64,000 nucleotides of DNA from positions 4,402,001 through 4,466,000 of the forward strand of contig RCTD01000001.1 in assembly GCA_014898415.1 (NCBI GenBank), written 5' to 3'. This document shows positions 21,588-32,840 of this stretch, piece by piece; positions within the stretch are counted from its first letter, which is position 1, and each line of letters starts with the position of its first letter. The notes beneath the pieces were generated by a model. That model was not told the DNA's origin and searched no databases. It saw only the letters and a list, made by a program, of their open reading frames with translations. The translations under genes and the position numbers were made by a program. Source of the stretch: Stromatinia cepivora (taxonomy: Eukaryota > Ascomycota > Leotiomycetes > Helotiales > Sclerotiniaceae).

Positions 21588-23561
21588 ATGTCTCAATTCA
21601 ACTTCGATCAATTCATTCTTGACGACCAATTCCAAACATTGGAACAGGCAAACCTCCACTCTCCTGTTTTCCCCATCGACGACCATGAAAACCTTTATGA
21701 TCCTTCAGTCTTCAGCTTTGGAGACTTCCTCAACAACACGGATGAGGAGATGATTGACACACAAGCCGATGAAGGGATGGCTAGCATCACGCAAGGAAAC
21801 CCCACACAAGTTGAGTTACCCGTTCCTCTCATTACTGACAATGCAACAGTCCATCCCCACTTCTTAAACAGCGGTTTCACTGGCAACATCAACCCATTTC
21901 CGGCAGTCGGTTTTGCGGCTCCAAGCATGCAACAAGTTCAACACTTCCCTGCTCCTTTCGAGTTCTCCAACTCTTACCGACACACCATCTTGAATGCTTT
22001 CCCTAGTCCATGTTATCCATTACACATCATCGATTCCTTTGGACACTTGCCCCAAAACGTTATGGAGGCACTTCAACAAGGGTTGAAACGACGCAGAGAA
22101 TTTGACGACGAAATCAATCAAGTCATCGTCGATGGCATCGTCAATATTGAACCGCTTGATCTTGATCAATCGCCAGCCAAGAAGCGAGTCGTCTCCAAGG
22201 GTAAGGGTATCGCCGTCTCCGTCGCATCGAAGTCTGTTGCATCAGATTGGGATCAACAGGACTTTGCACTCTCGGACACAGAACAAGAATCTAAACCAAC
22301 ACAAGCACCGAAACCAAAGGAGCCAGAAGTCATCGTCAGACCGACCAAGGTACCTGGAAAGAAGTGGATTAAACCCAATTCGACAACACAAGGTAAGAAC
22401 AAGCGCAGCAAGAACATCCGGTCGTTGGACCCATCCAGCTACTACACTCCGCTTGCACAACCACCTCAAAGCTGGGGAAATCCAAATCGTGCCGGTGTCG
22501 TTCCTTTCCAGTACACCTCAGACGGAGAATTGAACCAACACGTCAAGTATACCGCCAGCCAGATGAAAGAGTTCATCTTCAACCATCCAGGTCACAACAT
22601 CGCAGGACAGAGACACACCAAAGCCTCTGGACTCACACTCTGGATTCAAAACGTCCCATCCGACTCCGCCGCACGATATGCACACCGAAACTCCGACAAA
22701 TGCCGCTTTGAAGACTGCCCAGCCCGCACCGGCACCATCCTCAAAGGCCAATACCGAGTCGCGTTCGATGAGCAATCGTCCGATCCGGTCGTCACCGACC
22801 CTTTCCACAACGCCGGCCACGTTCATCTCTACTGCCTCGAGAAGTTCCTCGACTTTCCCTTCATCTGCGCCAATTTCAATGTTCAGCCTGATGATCGTGT
22901 CCTCCCCGAGGGACGAAACAAGATGGCGATCACACGAGATCATGTCGAGATGAAAAAGATCGTCCGAAAATTCGTCCGCCGCGCAGAGAGAGAGTGCACC
23001 AACCAAAATGTCATTGACTCTGCCAACGCCTATAGTTACGAGAACACCCTTTGCTATAGGTTGACCGTCAAGCACTTGGAGCTCGAACCCGCTAACCGAC
23101 AAAATATCCGCAACAGACGTCCCAATTCAAACACCGTGGACAAACACTTGAACGACCTTGACAAATTCATCGCTGTAAATAGTACCCGAAGACAAGCATC
23201 TTCGCAACCTGAAGGAGATGCATCTGATGCCGGAAGTTCAACCGTCAAAAAACCCACAAAGGCAAAGAGCAACAAGAGAAAGGCAGTTGAGATGGATGAG
23301 GACGATGACGCAGAGTTTGAAATCGATAAAAAAATCTTGGATGAAGACAGTGATACTATCGTTGTTGACACCCGAGGACAAACAAAATCATCGACTAACC
23401 AAGGCAAGCCGGCCAAGAGAGCTTGTGTTCAGAGGAAGAAATCTAAGAAAGCTCTTGAAAACGAAAGCTGCGACAGTAGTAACAGCGATAATGATTCTTC
23501 CGAGGACAGCGACGTTTCGGATTGGATGCCATTGAAGAGATCCAGCAGATCAAGCAGGTGA
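21588..23561 (+). CDS. Orphan fungal protein with conserved Cys/His region
   Basis: A single long exon gives 657 aa from ATG 21588 (AACAACATG context). I do not recognise a named domain. The N-terminal third is acidic and aromatic (MSQFNFDQFILDDQFQ) and is followed by Lys-rich, nuclear-localisation-like stretches (SPAKKRVVSKGKG near residue 200; GKNKRSKNIR near 270). Residues about 310-505 look like a folded, conserved module with ordered Cys and His: DKCRFEDCPARTG, then HVHLYCLEKFLDFPFICANF, suggesting zinc binding. The tail alternates acidic and basic low complexity (KKSKKALENESCDSSNSDND). This is consistent with a nuclear or chromatin-associated protein, by inference only. The TGA stop overlaps a consensus donor (CAG|GTGAGT at 23558), so a spliced, extended C-terminus is possible. 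Confidence 0.8.
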   Translation: MSQFNFDQFILDDQFQTLEQANLHSPVFPIDDHENLYDPSVFSFGDFLNNTDEEMIDTQADEGMASITQGNPTQVELPVPLITDNATVHPHFLNSGFTGNINPFPAVGFAAPSMQQVQHFPAPFEFSNSYRHTILNAFPSPCYPLHIIDSFGHLPQNVMEALQQGLKRRREFDDEINQVIVDGIVNIEPLDLDQSPAKKRVVSKGKGIAVSVASKSVASDWDQQDFALSDTEQESKPTQAPKPKEPEVIVRPTKVPGKKWIKPNSTTQGKNKRSKNIRSLDPSSYYTPLAQPPQSWGNPNRAGVVPFQYTSDGELNQHVKYTASQMKEFIFNHPGHNIAGQRHTKASGLTLWIQNVPSDSAARYAHRNSDKCRFEDCPARTGTILKGQYRVAFDEQSSDPVVTDPFHNAGHVHLYCLEKFLDFPFICANFNVQPDDRVLPEGRNKMAITRDHVEMKKIVRKFVRRAERECTNQNVIDSANAYSYENTLCYRLTVKHLELEPANRQNIRNRRPNSNTVDKHLNDLDKFIAVNSTRRQASSQPEGDASDAGSSTVKKPTKAKSNKRKAVEMDEDDDAEFEIDKKILDEDSDTIVVDTRGQTKSSTNQGKPAKRACVQRKKSKKALENESCDSSNSDNDSSEDSDVSDWMPLKRSSRSSR

Positions 23562-25812
23562 GTGAAGCAGTGAAGGAGTGAGGGCCAAGAGAGATCGAGG
23601 TAAGTCATCCATTCACATCAAACACACATAGAAGAGGTAAGTGAGTATCTCATTTCATAAGGGGAAAAAGAAGAAGAGGTAACCCGATGGATATCGGTAG
23701 GTGTTATTTCTTTACATCACATCTGAAGATTATTAGAGCTGGATTCTGGTAATCACTATTTCTTTAGTTTCATTTCTTTAGTTTCATTTCTTTAATAAAT
23801 AATACCTATATAATATAAAATTTCTCAATATGCTTTTACTATGACATGAATCCGTGAATTGAAAAGATTAATACCATTACATCTAAGGAAGATCTTACTC
23901 ACAATCTCCCCAATATGCAAAAATAAAATAAGAATATAGACACTTACTATCTAGATATCTAACCACTAAACCGGCATCAAAGTTGGCTGCGATTACAAAA
24001 TACCTATAGACATTAATCCATAAGCTCCTTTGATTATCACCTCATCTGATCTACGCACTCTATTTCTATTATTCCAATCTACAACTCCAATAATAAGACT
24101 TTCTTTAAATCCTCTTCCTTGAAGAATGAATTCTCAAAGATAAAGAAAATTAAAATTCGCAATGGACAGACAGGTTAAGTCACTTGTATACATATATATC
24201 AGTTGAATCACCTACCTATTAGTTAGGGTAATTCTTTCAGTCCTTCAATTTTTCAATTGTTGGTGCTGTTTAGTACTGTCACTAAACTAAATACGCACAC
24301 ATATATGCTCTAAAATTCTAATCCCCCTTCTATGATTCACGAATACTAATATGAATGCGTGGTGAAATGTGACAAAGGGATAAAAAACCAGAAAATCCTT
24401 GTTGCTATACCAGGCAGATACCTATATAAAGAGATCTTTCAACCCCATCCAATGACCCGCACTCTCGGTACGAAGTACCTATATATACCTACATAGAACG
24501 CGCAAACAAAGAATGCGCAGAATAAAAAATATTCTTACTTGGGGAGACTTAGAGTTTTAATGAATTATAATGGGTATGAAGCTAAAAGTTGAGTTTGACT
24601 GAGGAAATATGGTAGGATTGAGATTGAGATTGAGATTTGTGATATTACTTTGTGGGAATGGGAAGGAGAATGAGAATGAAAATGATGGATGTCAAGCGCT
24701 CTTGTTTTCGAATTCTTATTTCTGGTTATGAGATCTATTAGGTCAAGTTGCTGGTTGCTGAATGCGGGAGAGGAATGTTCATGTTCATTTTTATAGTGTG
24801 AGGATAGATATGGGGATATAGATGAGTTATGGGTGAGTTATGGATGAGTTATGGGTCAGGTATTGATAGGAGATGTAGTTCTCTAACTTTTGACTTTTGT
24901 GCTGCTATGATGGGCCTTAATGGAGGTGGTGATTCTATGGCTGGCTAGCTAGCTTTAGGCAAATGAACAGTGGAGGAAATAGTAATAGTAATACTCTAGT
25001 TTGGAGATGACAACACTACCTCTTTATTTCCTTACACTCGGATTTAAACTAATCTCATTCCCTTTAACCCATCTCATCCCATACTTTCCCAAAACATCCA
25101 TACCTAGCTATAGGTATATAAACATATTTTACACCTCGAAATCATCATACCCAGAACTAACAACTAACATCAGCTCTTTCAAATCTCCATCACCATCTCT
25201 ATCTCTATATCTATCTCTCTTAGTAAGGAATCCATATATCCTAAATATAGAAAGTGTTAATCTTTAGAATATCTATCTATATTTTAATAAAGAAACTATA
25301 TTCATTTTATTTACTTTTTTTATTCTTAAAATAGAGCACTAAAAGAATTTCATCTTGAATATATAAATGAGTAAGTATGAAGAAATTAGAATCTAGAGTA
25401 AAAGAGTAAAACTTTTGGTTCTAAAACGATTTGGGGATTGAGAAGTGGATAGATGTATTGATAATTAATTGATAGGAGAAATACAAGGGGTGATAGGGAA
25501 TGATTGGTGTAGTTTAGTTTAAATAAACTCTGATCGTTCTTTGGTAAAAAGTATAATATTTATATAAAGTTATATACGGATTTATATCCATTTACTTTAC
25601 TAGTAGTTTTAGCTAAAATTTCAAGTTTTTCTCACAAGTGATAGGATGGGAAGTCAAACTAGACGTAATAATATAAAAACCGAGTTATTCTAATTATCCA
25701 AACCAAAGCATAAACTTCATTCCCAGCACAAACCACAACGAAAATACATCCCATCTAAAGATTCTAGCTAAAGTATCAAAAGGAAAGCCTTCAGAGCTTT
25801 TCACATACATAA
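23562..25812. other. Gene-poor AT-rich region, 2.25 kb
   Basis: Directly after the orphan gene there is a cluster of donor-like GTAAGT/GTGAGT sites (23558, 23600, 23635). The rest is AT-rich with short microsatellites, such as CTATCT-type repeats near 25195-25220. No convincing gene is seen. Confidence 0.5.
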
Positions 25813-26884
25813 TCAGTGAGAACTTTCAACCTTCCTAACAAGATCTTCCAACTGCTCAGCAACAAAAACCGGATTATCCTTCTGAACAAAGTGTCCACAC
25901 CCCGGTGCAATAAGTGGTCCCTTCGCCCTATCCGGATCAGTAAGTCCACAGAGTCCCTCGTTATATTTCTGCCACATACTATTTCTCTTAGTCAAATGCT
26001 CCATGGTGACAAGAATAAGAATAAGAATAAGAAGTTCACATACGGTTGCGTATACCTCTCGGCCATACCCAAAGGAACTTTCATCATCGTCCATTCCTCC
26101 TTTGAGAATTGTTCAAATTCATGGCCGATAACGTTTACCCAGGGTCCTTTATCTAAAGTTTTCGACCCCTTAAGTTTGGGGGCTGATGGATCTGGTAGAA
26201 GATTCTTGATCTCTCGTCGGTCGAATCCCTCGGCATTTTTGGCTTGAGCGGAAAATATCATCGTCATCTTGTTATAGGCCGCTTCGTACACATCGAATGA
26301 GGTTCCGGGGGGAACCATCTGCTCTAGATTAAAGGAGGGATCTTTTGGATTCGGCCAGATTTCTGCGTACTCGGTGTTTCCCGGGTTAGAGTCGAGAAAA
26401 AGGATTCCTTCGACGATTGTGGGATATCTAGATCAGGTAGGTGTTAATTGTTAGTTCCTAATCTGGTAAAGCGGTGTAAGCTTTTTGTCTATTACCTGTC
26501 GGCGTATCTTCGCGCGATGTGTGCGCCTATGCTGTTATTTACAAGGACGAGGCGTGAGGAATGGTCAGGAAGTAGTGTTTGTATCAACTCGTGGAGATCA
26601 CCTGTGACATCGTCCAAAGTATGCGCATAGCCAGGATCTTTGTTTGGCCAGCTTTCGCGTGGGTCTCTTGCAGAAGCGCCTTGGCCATAGCGGTCGTACG
26701 TAAGGATCCATGGTTTCAGAGAGATGTTCGATTGCTGGAAGAGTTCAATGGCTGGTTTCCAAACGGTTTGTGCAAGTCCAAGGCCATTGAGGCAGACGAT
26801 AAGGAGATTACTTGTTGTATCTCCTTGGAATAACTCATGTGCGACTGGGGCGTCTGGCTTGGAAGGGAGAGTTACGGTAGACAT
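25813..26884 (-). CDS. Alpha/beta hydrolase fold protein
   Basis: Three exons, 26496-26884, 26044-26427 and 25813-25978, total 939 nt and give 312 aa with matching phases. The start is the ATG at 26884; further upstream the frame has no ATG. The fold is recognisable from LLIVCLNGLGLAQTVWKP, YDRYGQGASARDP, the nucleophile elbow LVLVNNSIGAHIARRYADRY (Ser118) and the late His in APGCGHFVQKDNP. The elbow reads Asn-x-Ser-x-Gly rather than Gly-x-Ser-x-Gly. LDSNPGNTEYAEIWPNP lies after the first splice. The substrate is unknown; no signal peptide or membrane segment is seen. The second intron (25979-26043) carries a short AATAAG microsatellite near 26010-26030. The exact acceptor of exon 3 is chosen for frame and branch-site distance. 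Confidence 0.82.
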
Positions 26885-27443
26885 GTTGAATTTGACAAAT
26901 GCTTTCAAGGGATGAAAAAATGAAAAGGTATTTTGTTACTGATGGTGCTTTAACTGATTAAAGATGAAAGAATGAAATAGTGGAAATTCTTGGGGGGTAA
27001 GTCAATCTTACAGCAAGAGAAGACATGTTGGATCATGTTGGACGTCTTACAGCTTCGCCTTTTATTATTAGACAGACTTATCAACCAGATGCAGTAATCA
27101 ACTACTTTCCCCACAAAGAGCCGAGAGGCGTATAGGAGTAGCGCAGATTTTAGTATCTATTTGATCCTACTATAGAAATAACGGCAAACCGATTGTGAAA
27201 GTCAAGTAAGATTACATAACACTGATGCGTGGCCTAAGGGGCAGCTTCCACTCAGGCAAATCAATATGTATTCAGGTAGTTGGGGATTGATCAGATACTA
27301 CTATCTACTCGATAATCCACGGACTTCACCTCTCCTACATCGTATTCTTGGTGTTGCATTTGAAGCACATCATAGCCTACAAAAATCAACATTACTACCC
27401 ATCCACAATCCTATATCCGGCCCTTATCTCTGCGACACGGATA

Positions 27444-27572
27444 ATGATACCTAACAACGGTAATGCCAACACCGCAGACGAGAAACAAACTTACAGTTCA
27501 GAAAAACGCATCCGTGCCCACGCCGCAATGGAGGTACAGAAAAAGAATCAACAATTTTACTTGACCATCTAA
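27444..27572 (+). CDS. Small hydrophilic ORF, doubtful
   Basis: ATG 27444 opens 42 codons (MIPNNGNANTADEKQTYSSE...) with locally higher GC at third positions than the surroundings and a Lys/Arg/Gln-rich end. No family is recognised. It could be an exon of an unresolved gene or chance. Confidence 0.15.
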   Translation: MIPNNGNANTADEKQTYSSEKRIRAHAAMEVQKKNQQFYLTI

Positions 27573-30500
27573 ACAGTTGTGCTCGTGATTCTTTTTGCTT
27601 TTCGAAACGAAGAATGACAATGCATGGTTATTCGGGGTGGAAGTCATCTATATAAGATGTCTCTGAATGCCTACGTCGAGCTGTTCTTATTTTTGATTCT
27701 TTAATTGCCCAGGCAAACTGACTGTTACCATGTGCTGAGCACCCTTTCGATCTTAGGCAGTGGATTCAAGTACAACTATACCGAAACAAGAATCTCGAGT
27801 CGCGGAAAATGTAAAGGGAAAATGATAATAAAAATAAATGAGTCGGAAATTCACCATACTTGTATTCTAAACCTACTAGAGTCCTCCCAGTGCAATATAT
27901 GCGTAGTCTAATACTTTATTTGAATTCATCATTCTCCGTGAAGATGCATGCCAAACGGTAGTAAAGAAAGCCAAATACAACGAGTGAGGATGCTGTCGCT
28001 CGCACCAGAGTCTAGCTTCACAGAAGCCATCGAGCAACAAGTCTTTCAGGACTCATAGTAAAAGTATACAGAACAGCCCTGATGTAAATATAAATAATCG
28101 ATATACAAAAGCTCCTTCATAAGCATTCCTAGGCTATCAGAAGAAGCGTACCATAATGAGTGAAAATAAGAATATGCGCTATTGAAAGAAATCTCCTAGA
28201 TTCGATAGTAGTGATGTATTTATAGCAAGCCGTCCCTCCGCTACCGTTGCCCACTAAGTAAATAAATAGCATACTTAGTGCTTCTAGAACCCGTTTGGAT
28301 GATTGGATGTATGCCGAAAATAGGGAGGATATGGCTCCCATTTTGTTTCCAGACTTGTACCATGGTTCCAAATTTCGTAGTGCGAAAGCATCTTATATGC
28401 AGCAGAAAGGTGTTTGATGGATTCCAGATAATTTGGTATGGAATTAAAGCTGCCTCTCATTTGCAAATGATATCCGGCTAAGAAAACATAAATCACAAAA
28501 GTCTACCGAGAACCCAGTAGGAACTAATCCACTTGGACAATCTTGGTGTATGAAATGTTCTCCCAATCGTGTCTTTCTAGAAGTGCAGCAAAAGATGCAG
28601 CATCCAAAAAGTCAAAAGAACATACAACAGTGGGGATTCGCTGGTGGTCACCCACCCAACTACTAATCCACCGATCTGAAGCTTGTGTATGGCAGAGCGG
28701 ACGGGATGCTCAATTCTCTTCAGTCTATGGTCGTATGTGACAGATCTGAGGTTGTTGGGATTTATATACTCCCATTGTGCTCTGCGGATCGGATTTCCTG
28801 TTGGCGAGTGTTGCGAATTGAGGGTTGGCGATATGGATAACTAATAGAACCCTTGCAGCTATGAGTAAATAACTTTTGGTATAGAGAGAGATTGGTATCG
28901 TATGTAACATGTGTGTATATCTCGTCTTTGAATTTTCGAGATATCTCGGGGTGTAACATGAACGATTTGAACATGCGTGTGGATTCTGAACAGTTAGTTG
29001 GATTGTGCTGTCCGTTAAAATCACAGGTGGTAATGATTAACGAAGGATTAGCTGTCGATTCGATCCGGAGATGCTTTGTGTGTCAGTGTCGATAATAATT
29101 GCATTGAGCATGAATTATTGTCGTTTTTAATTGTGTAGTAACATTGAGTAAGATCAATATGCGGGAGTGTAACATTCAACATCTCTTAGAGATGACTTGC
29201 GAATGATTATATACGATTAGGATATCCTAGAGATAGAAGAAATCAACGTCGATAAATCGTAGATAATGATTGATGAACTTGCACAGTTGCATGAAGCCTT
29301 TCCATGTTTTTGAATTTCCAAAGTACGAAGTAATACGTATGACAAGACCAGTTCTCCATCATGCCCCTTTTTCCACGGCTATGGATGGATATTTAACGGC
29401 AAATCTTCGATATCTTGGCATTTATCAATAAGGTGGGTGTTATTGTGGAGGGAAATATCCGCACAGGAGACGCCGGTGTATCAAGACAGTCGAGCCAGTG
29501 AGAGCCATACATGTCTTCGAAATCAATAGTAAACAAACGGGTCTCCATTTCTGTCGTAGAAAATATGGAGTAAATATGAATTCGGGAGATACGTTTAATG
29601 AATGAAGTGAATACGGTAATGTTATCTTAGTTGAAATTGGTAAGTCAACAACGATGAAGCTCGTATTGCAAATTGCTGAATTTACAAGACAAATCTTAAA
29701 GATTTCGTTACGAGTACCAACCATATTAAATTTATGGAGTAAGTCAATCAAATGGCATCATTTTGCAGATTCATACAAAAATAGAAACATCATCCAAATA
29801 AACGGTGACCAAATCTCTTGAAAGTAGGTAGGTAGGTATCATGAATTGTTTTTGGCTGATTCGAAATTATGATCAACCAAAATTTTGGAGTCTTTCGTCC
29901 CGATGAGGATTAATAATTGAATATGTTTGGAAATTGAGACGACGGGTTTTCTTCTAGGTTCAAAAAGATGCTTAAATAAAAAAACAGGCGAGGCACGGTT
30001 ATGGGTTATGATCAAGTCTTTTTTTTAATTGGGATTTATGAGTGGCTCGAGTGGGAAGGAGAGAGATATTGAGCGTTTAATTCGATAGAGTAATTAATTT
30101 GTTCACTTGTCCTTTCAATTAAACCTAACACAGCATCAGCCATAATAGAACGAACAGCAATGATCTAGAAATAGAAGCTTTGAACCCGTTGAATGTTACT
30201 TTGAGTAAGCATCAGGATGAAAATGTAAGATAACGGGATCCTAACCTCCTAAGAAGATTAAATAATAGAAACTAAACCCAGAGTCATTCATGGAACAAAA
30301 GAAGCTCCGCCTCAAAGTCATATTCATAAGGAGCTTTTGGGATGGATAATTATTACTCCTAAAATTCCTCCCAAAATTCCTACCTATTAGTCAAACAAAG
30401 TTTGAAGTCAATTTATAGGGGTTCTCAACTTCTCATCTGTTGAATAATGAATTCATGGCCAATCCCTGTAGAATAAACTTTTTAACAAGCATATCACATA

Positions 30501-30754
30501 TCACTCATTATTCACGCAGGTACAAAGCCACCAAGACTTCAAACCATGCATTCTCTATGGCCCGGCCTGCCCTTCGGTGGACATGAAAACCCAAGTCGTG
30601 AAACATCAAATCCGCAAGGCACGGATGAACTACTCTAGTACACAATTTTTCATGTTAAGTGATCTGAATCTAGAAACCAAACATGAGAGGTGGAAAAAAC
30701 ACTTCTCTGTTAATCAACGACTCAAAGTGGATGTCAATTGGATCTGAGGCTTTA

Positions 30755-30814
30755 GCTTGCATTTGCATTTGCGTTTGCATTTGCGTTTGCATTTGCGTTT
30801 GCATTTGCGCTTGC
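30755..30814. repeat. RTTTGC hexamer array, ten units
   Basis: Ten consecutive hexamers (GCTTGC, ATTTGC, GTTTGC) fill 60 bp. In the centre ATTTGC and GTTTGC alternate strictly, giving a 12-bp higher-order period. The array is intergenic, about 470 bp upstream of the GPI-protein start. Confidence 0.85.
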
Positions 30815-31285
30815 ACTCTTGTCAGCGGCGGTGTACACTGGTCACTAAATGGCTACACTTATTAACTTTAGCCAAGCTTAGGATGCATGACTACCGGTTT
30901 GAAGGATATTCCCCTGTAAATCCAGGTACGAGATTTGGCTATTCTTTTCTAGTTCCTTTCCAATCAAAGAACCCCTTTTAGTGGTGCGAAAGTAAAGTGT
31001 AAAAAAGCCTTCTCCACATGGGACCGCCGAAAAGAAAGCTCTTCCTTGTCAATCTCGCCCCATCTCCCATCTTCGTGTAATCTCCCAAGCTTATATGGGG
31101 TTGACTTGCACCTCGTTTCCTACATTCACTTCTCTCTTCATCCAAGCAAAAGTCGATCTTCAGATTCGTACATATCTTTCTATTGACCCAGGTCGTCCAT
31201 TCTTTACAGAACAAAACAAAAAATATTTTATTTCAGCTCTTCAGCGCCTTTAAACCAACCCAAAAAAATTCAAATAATATTCAAA

Positions 31286-32840
31286 ATGCGTTTCTCCGTT
31301 GTCGCCGTTTCCATGTTCGCTGGTGCCGCTATGGCTGCCACTTCCACCGACTATGTGAGTTGGACAATACACGATTCGAAAGATATGAGTTCATTTGGCT
31401 AATATATACTAGGTCACCGAGGAAGTCACCATCACCTCTTGCGCTGCAACTGTCACCAACTGCCCAGCTCGCAGCACCCAGGTTTCCACCACCATTTACC
31501 CAAAGCCGGCTACTACTGATGCTTCCGGTTCATCCGTGACCCCAGGCAGCAAGCCATCCAGCGGCGCTCCAGGACCTTCCAGCGTTCCAGGAGCTCCAGC
31601 TGATGCTTGTGCATCTCAATGCAATGCATCATACAACAGCTGTCGCAGTGCCCCAGATGCAAACCGAGCTACTTGTGCTTCCTCTTATTCTTCATGTCTT
31701 GGATATTCTCCATTTGATAACAATGGATCCCTCGTCGCCCCAACTGCTTGCTCTAGCTCTAGCCCAGGACCTTCCAGCGTTCCAGGAGGTTCTGCCCCAT
31801 CTTCGAGCGCTCCAGGACCTTCCGGCGTTCCAGGAGCTCCAGCCGACGCTTGTGCATCTCAATGCAATGCATCATACAACAGCTGCCGTAGTGCCCCAGA
31901 TGCAAACCGAGCTACTTGTGCTTCCTCTTATGCTTCATGTCTTGGATATTCCCCTTTCAATAGCAGTGGATCCCTTGTCGCCCCAACTGCTTGCTCTAGC
32001 CCAGGAGCTTCCTCCACTGCTTCAACTGTTGCTCCAACCGCTACTTCAAGCGTTCCAGCTAATGTTTGTGCATCTCAATGCAATGCATCATACGATAGCT
32101 GTCGCGGTGCTCCAGATGCGAATCAATCCACTTGTGCCTCCGATTACTCTGCATGTCTTGGGTATTCTCCATTTGGTGGCAATGGACCCTTCGTCACCCC
32201 AACTGCTTGCTCTAGCCCAGGAGCTTCCTCCACTGCTTCAACTGTTGCTCCAACCGCTACTTCAAGCGTTCCAGCTAATGTTTGTGCATCTCAATGCAAT
32301 GCATCATACAACAGCTGCCGTAGTGCTCCAGATGCAAACCGAGCTACTTGTGCTTCCGATTACGCTTCATGTCTTGGATATTCTCCATTTGATAACAATG
32401 GATCCCTCGTCACCCCAACTGCTTGCTCTGGCCCAGTAGCGTCATCCACCGCTGCTCCAACCAACCCAGCTGGCGCAGCTTCTAGTGCTCCAGTCAACAC
32501 CATCACCCCCATCTACGCCACCCCATCCGCCTCCAGCTCTGCCCTCGGTGTTGCTTCCAGCCCAGCCGGTTCCGTCTCCGTCATCGCCATCACCACCTGT
32601 ATCCCAACCGTCATCTACTCCACCGTCACTGTTGGCGGAGTTCAGACCTCCACTGCAGGTGCCCCAGGTTCTCCAGGTTCCCCAGCCAAGCCATCTTCCA
32701 CTGGATACATCACCGTCCCACACAACGTTTCTAGCCCAACCACCTCTACTCCAGCTGTTTTCACCGGTGCTGCTACCAACGTTCAAGTTGGAGGTGCTGC
32801 CGTCGCTGCCGTTTTCGGTTTCGCTGCCTTCTTCTTGTAA
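31286..32840 (+). CDS. Secreted GPI-type wall protein with four six-Cys repeats
   Basis: Exons 31286-31354 and 31413-32840 join across a 58-bp intron (donor GTGAGT, acceptor ACTAG) and give 498 aa. The first exon encodes a signal peptide (MRFSVVAVSMFAGAAMA). After a Thr/Ser-rich linker there are four copies of a roughly 50-residue repeat with six Cys each (CASQCNASYNSCR...CLGYSPF...TAC); the first Cys codons are at 31608, 31851, 32067 and 32283. Ser/Thr/Pro/Ala-rich spacers join them and should be heavily O-glycosylated. The C-terminus has small residues and then a hydrophobic tail (GGAAVAAVFGFAAFFL), as expected for a GPI-anchor signal. Codon use is strongly biased to C-ending codons, which suggests high expression. 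It is probably a cell-wall or cell-surface protein; no CFEM or hydrophobin signature fits. Its role is unknown. Confidence 0.87.
31981..32309 (+). repeat. Coding tandem duplication, 216-bp period
   Basis: Bases 31981-32093 and 32197-32309 are identical over 113 bp by my reading and lie exactly 216 bp (72 codons) apart. They cover the end of one Cys repeat, the Ser/Thr/Pro spacer and the start of the next. This indicates a recent in-frame duplication or gene conversion inside the wall-protein gene. Confidence 0.85.

Larger units (their letters stand above)
26885..31285. other. Gene-poor region, 4.4 kb
   Basis: Only short, unlinked reading frames occur here on either strand. The best are a 42-codon hydrophilic frame at 27444-27572 and scattered frames under 110 codons that lack ATG starts or recognisable motifs. 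A hexamer array lies at 30755-30814. The last 300 bp are the pyrimidine-rich promoter and leader of the GPI-protein gene. It may hold gene remnants or non-coding transcripts, but I cannot show either. Confidence 0.5.

Noticed and set aside
25001..25267. 88-codon plus-strand frame
   Set aside because: It runs through CTATCT-type simple repeats and AT-rich sequence with no coding signature.
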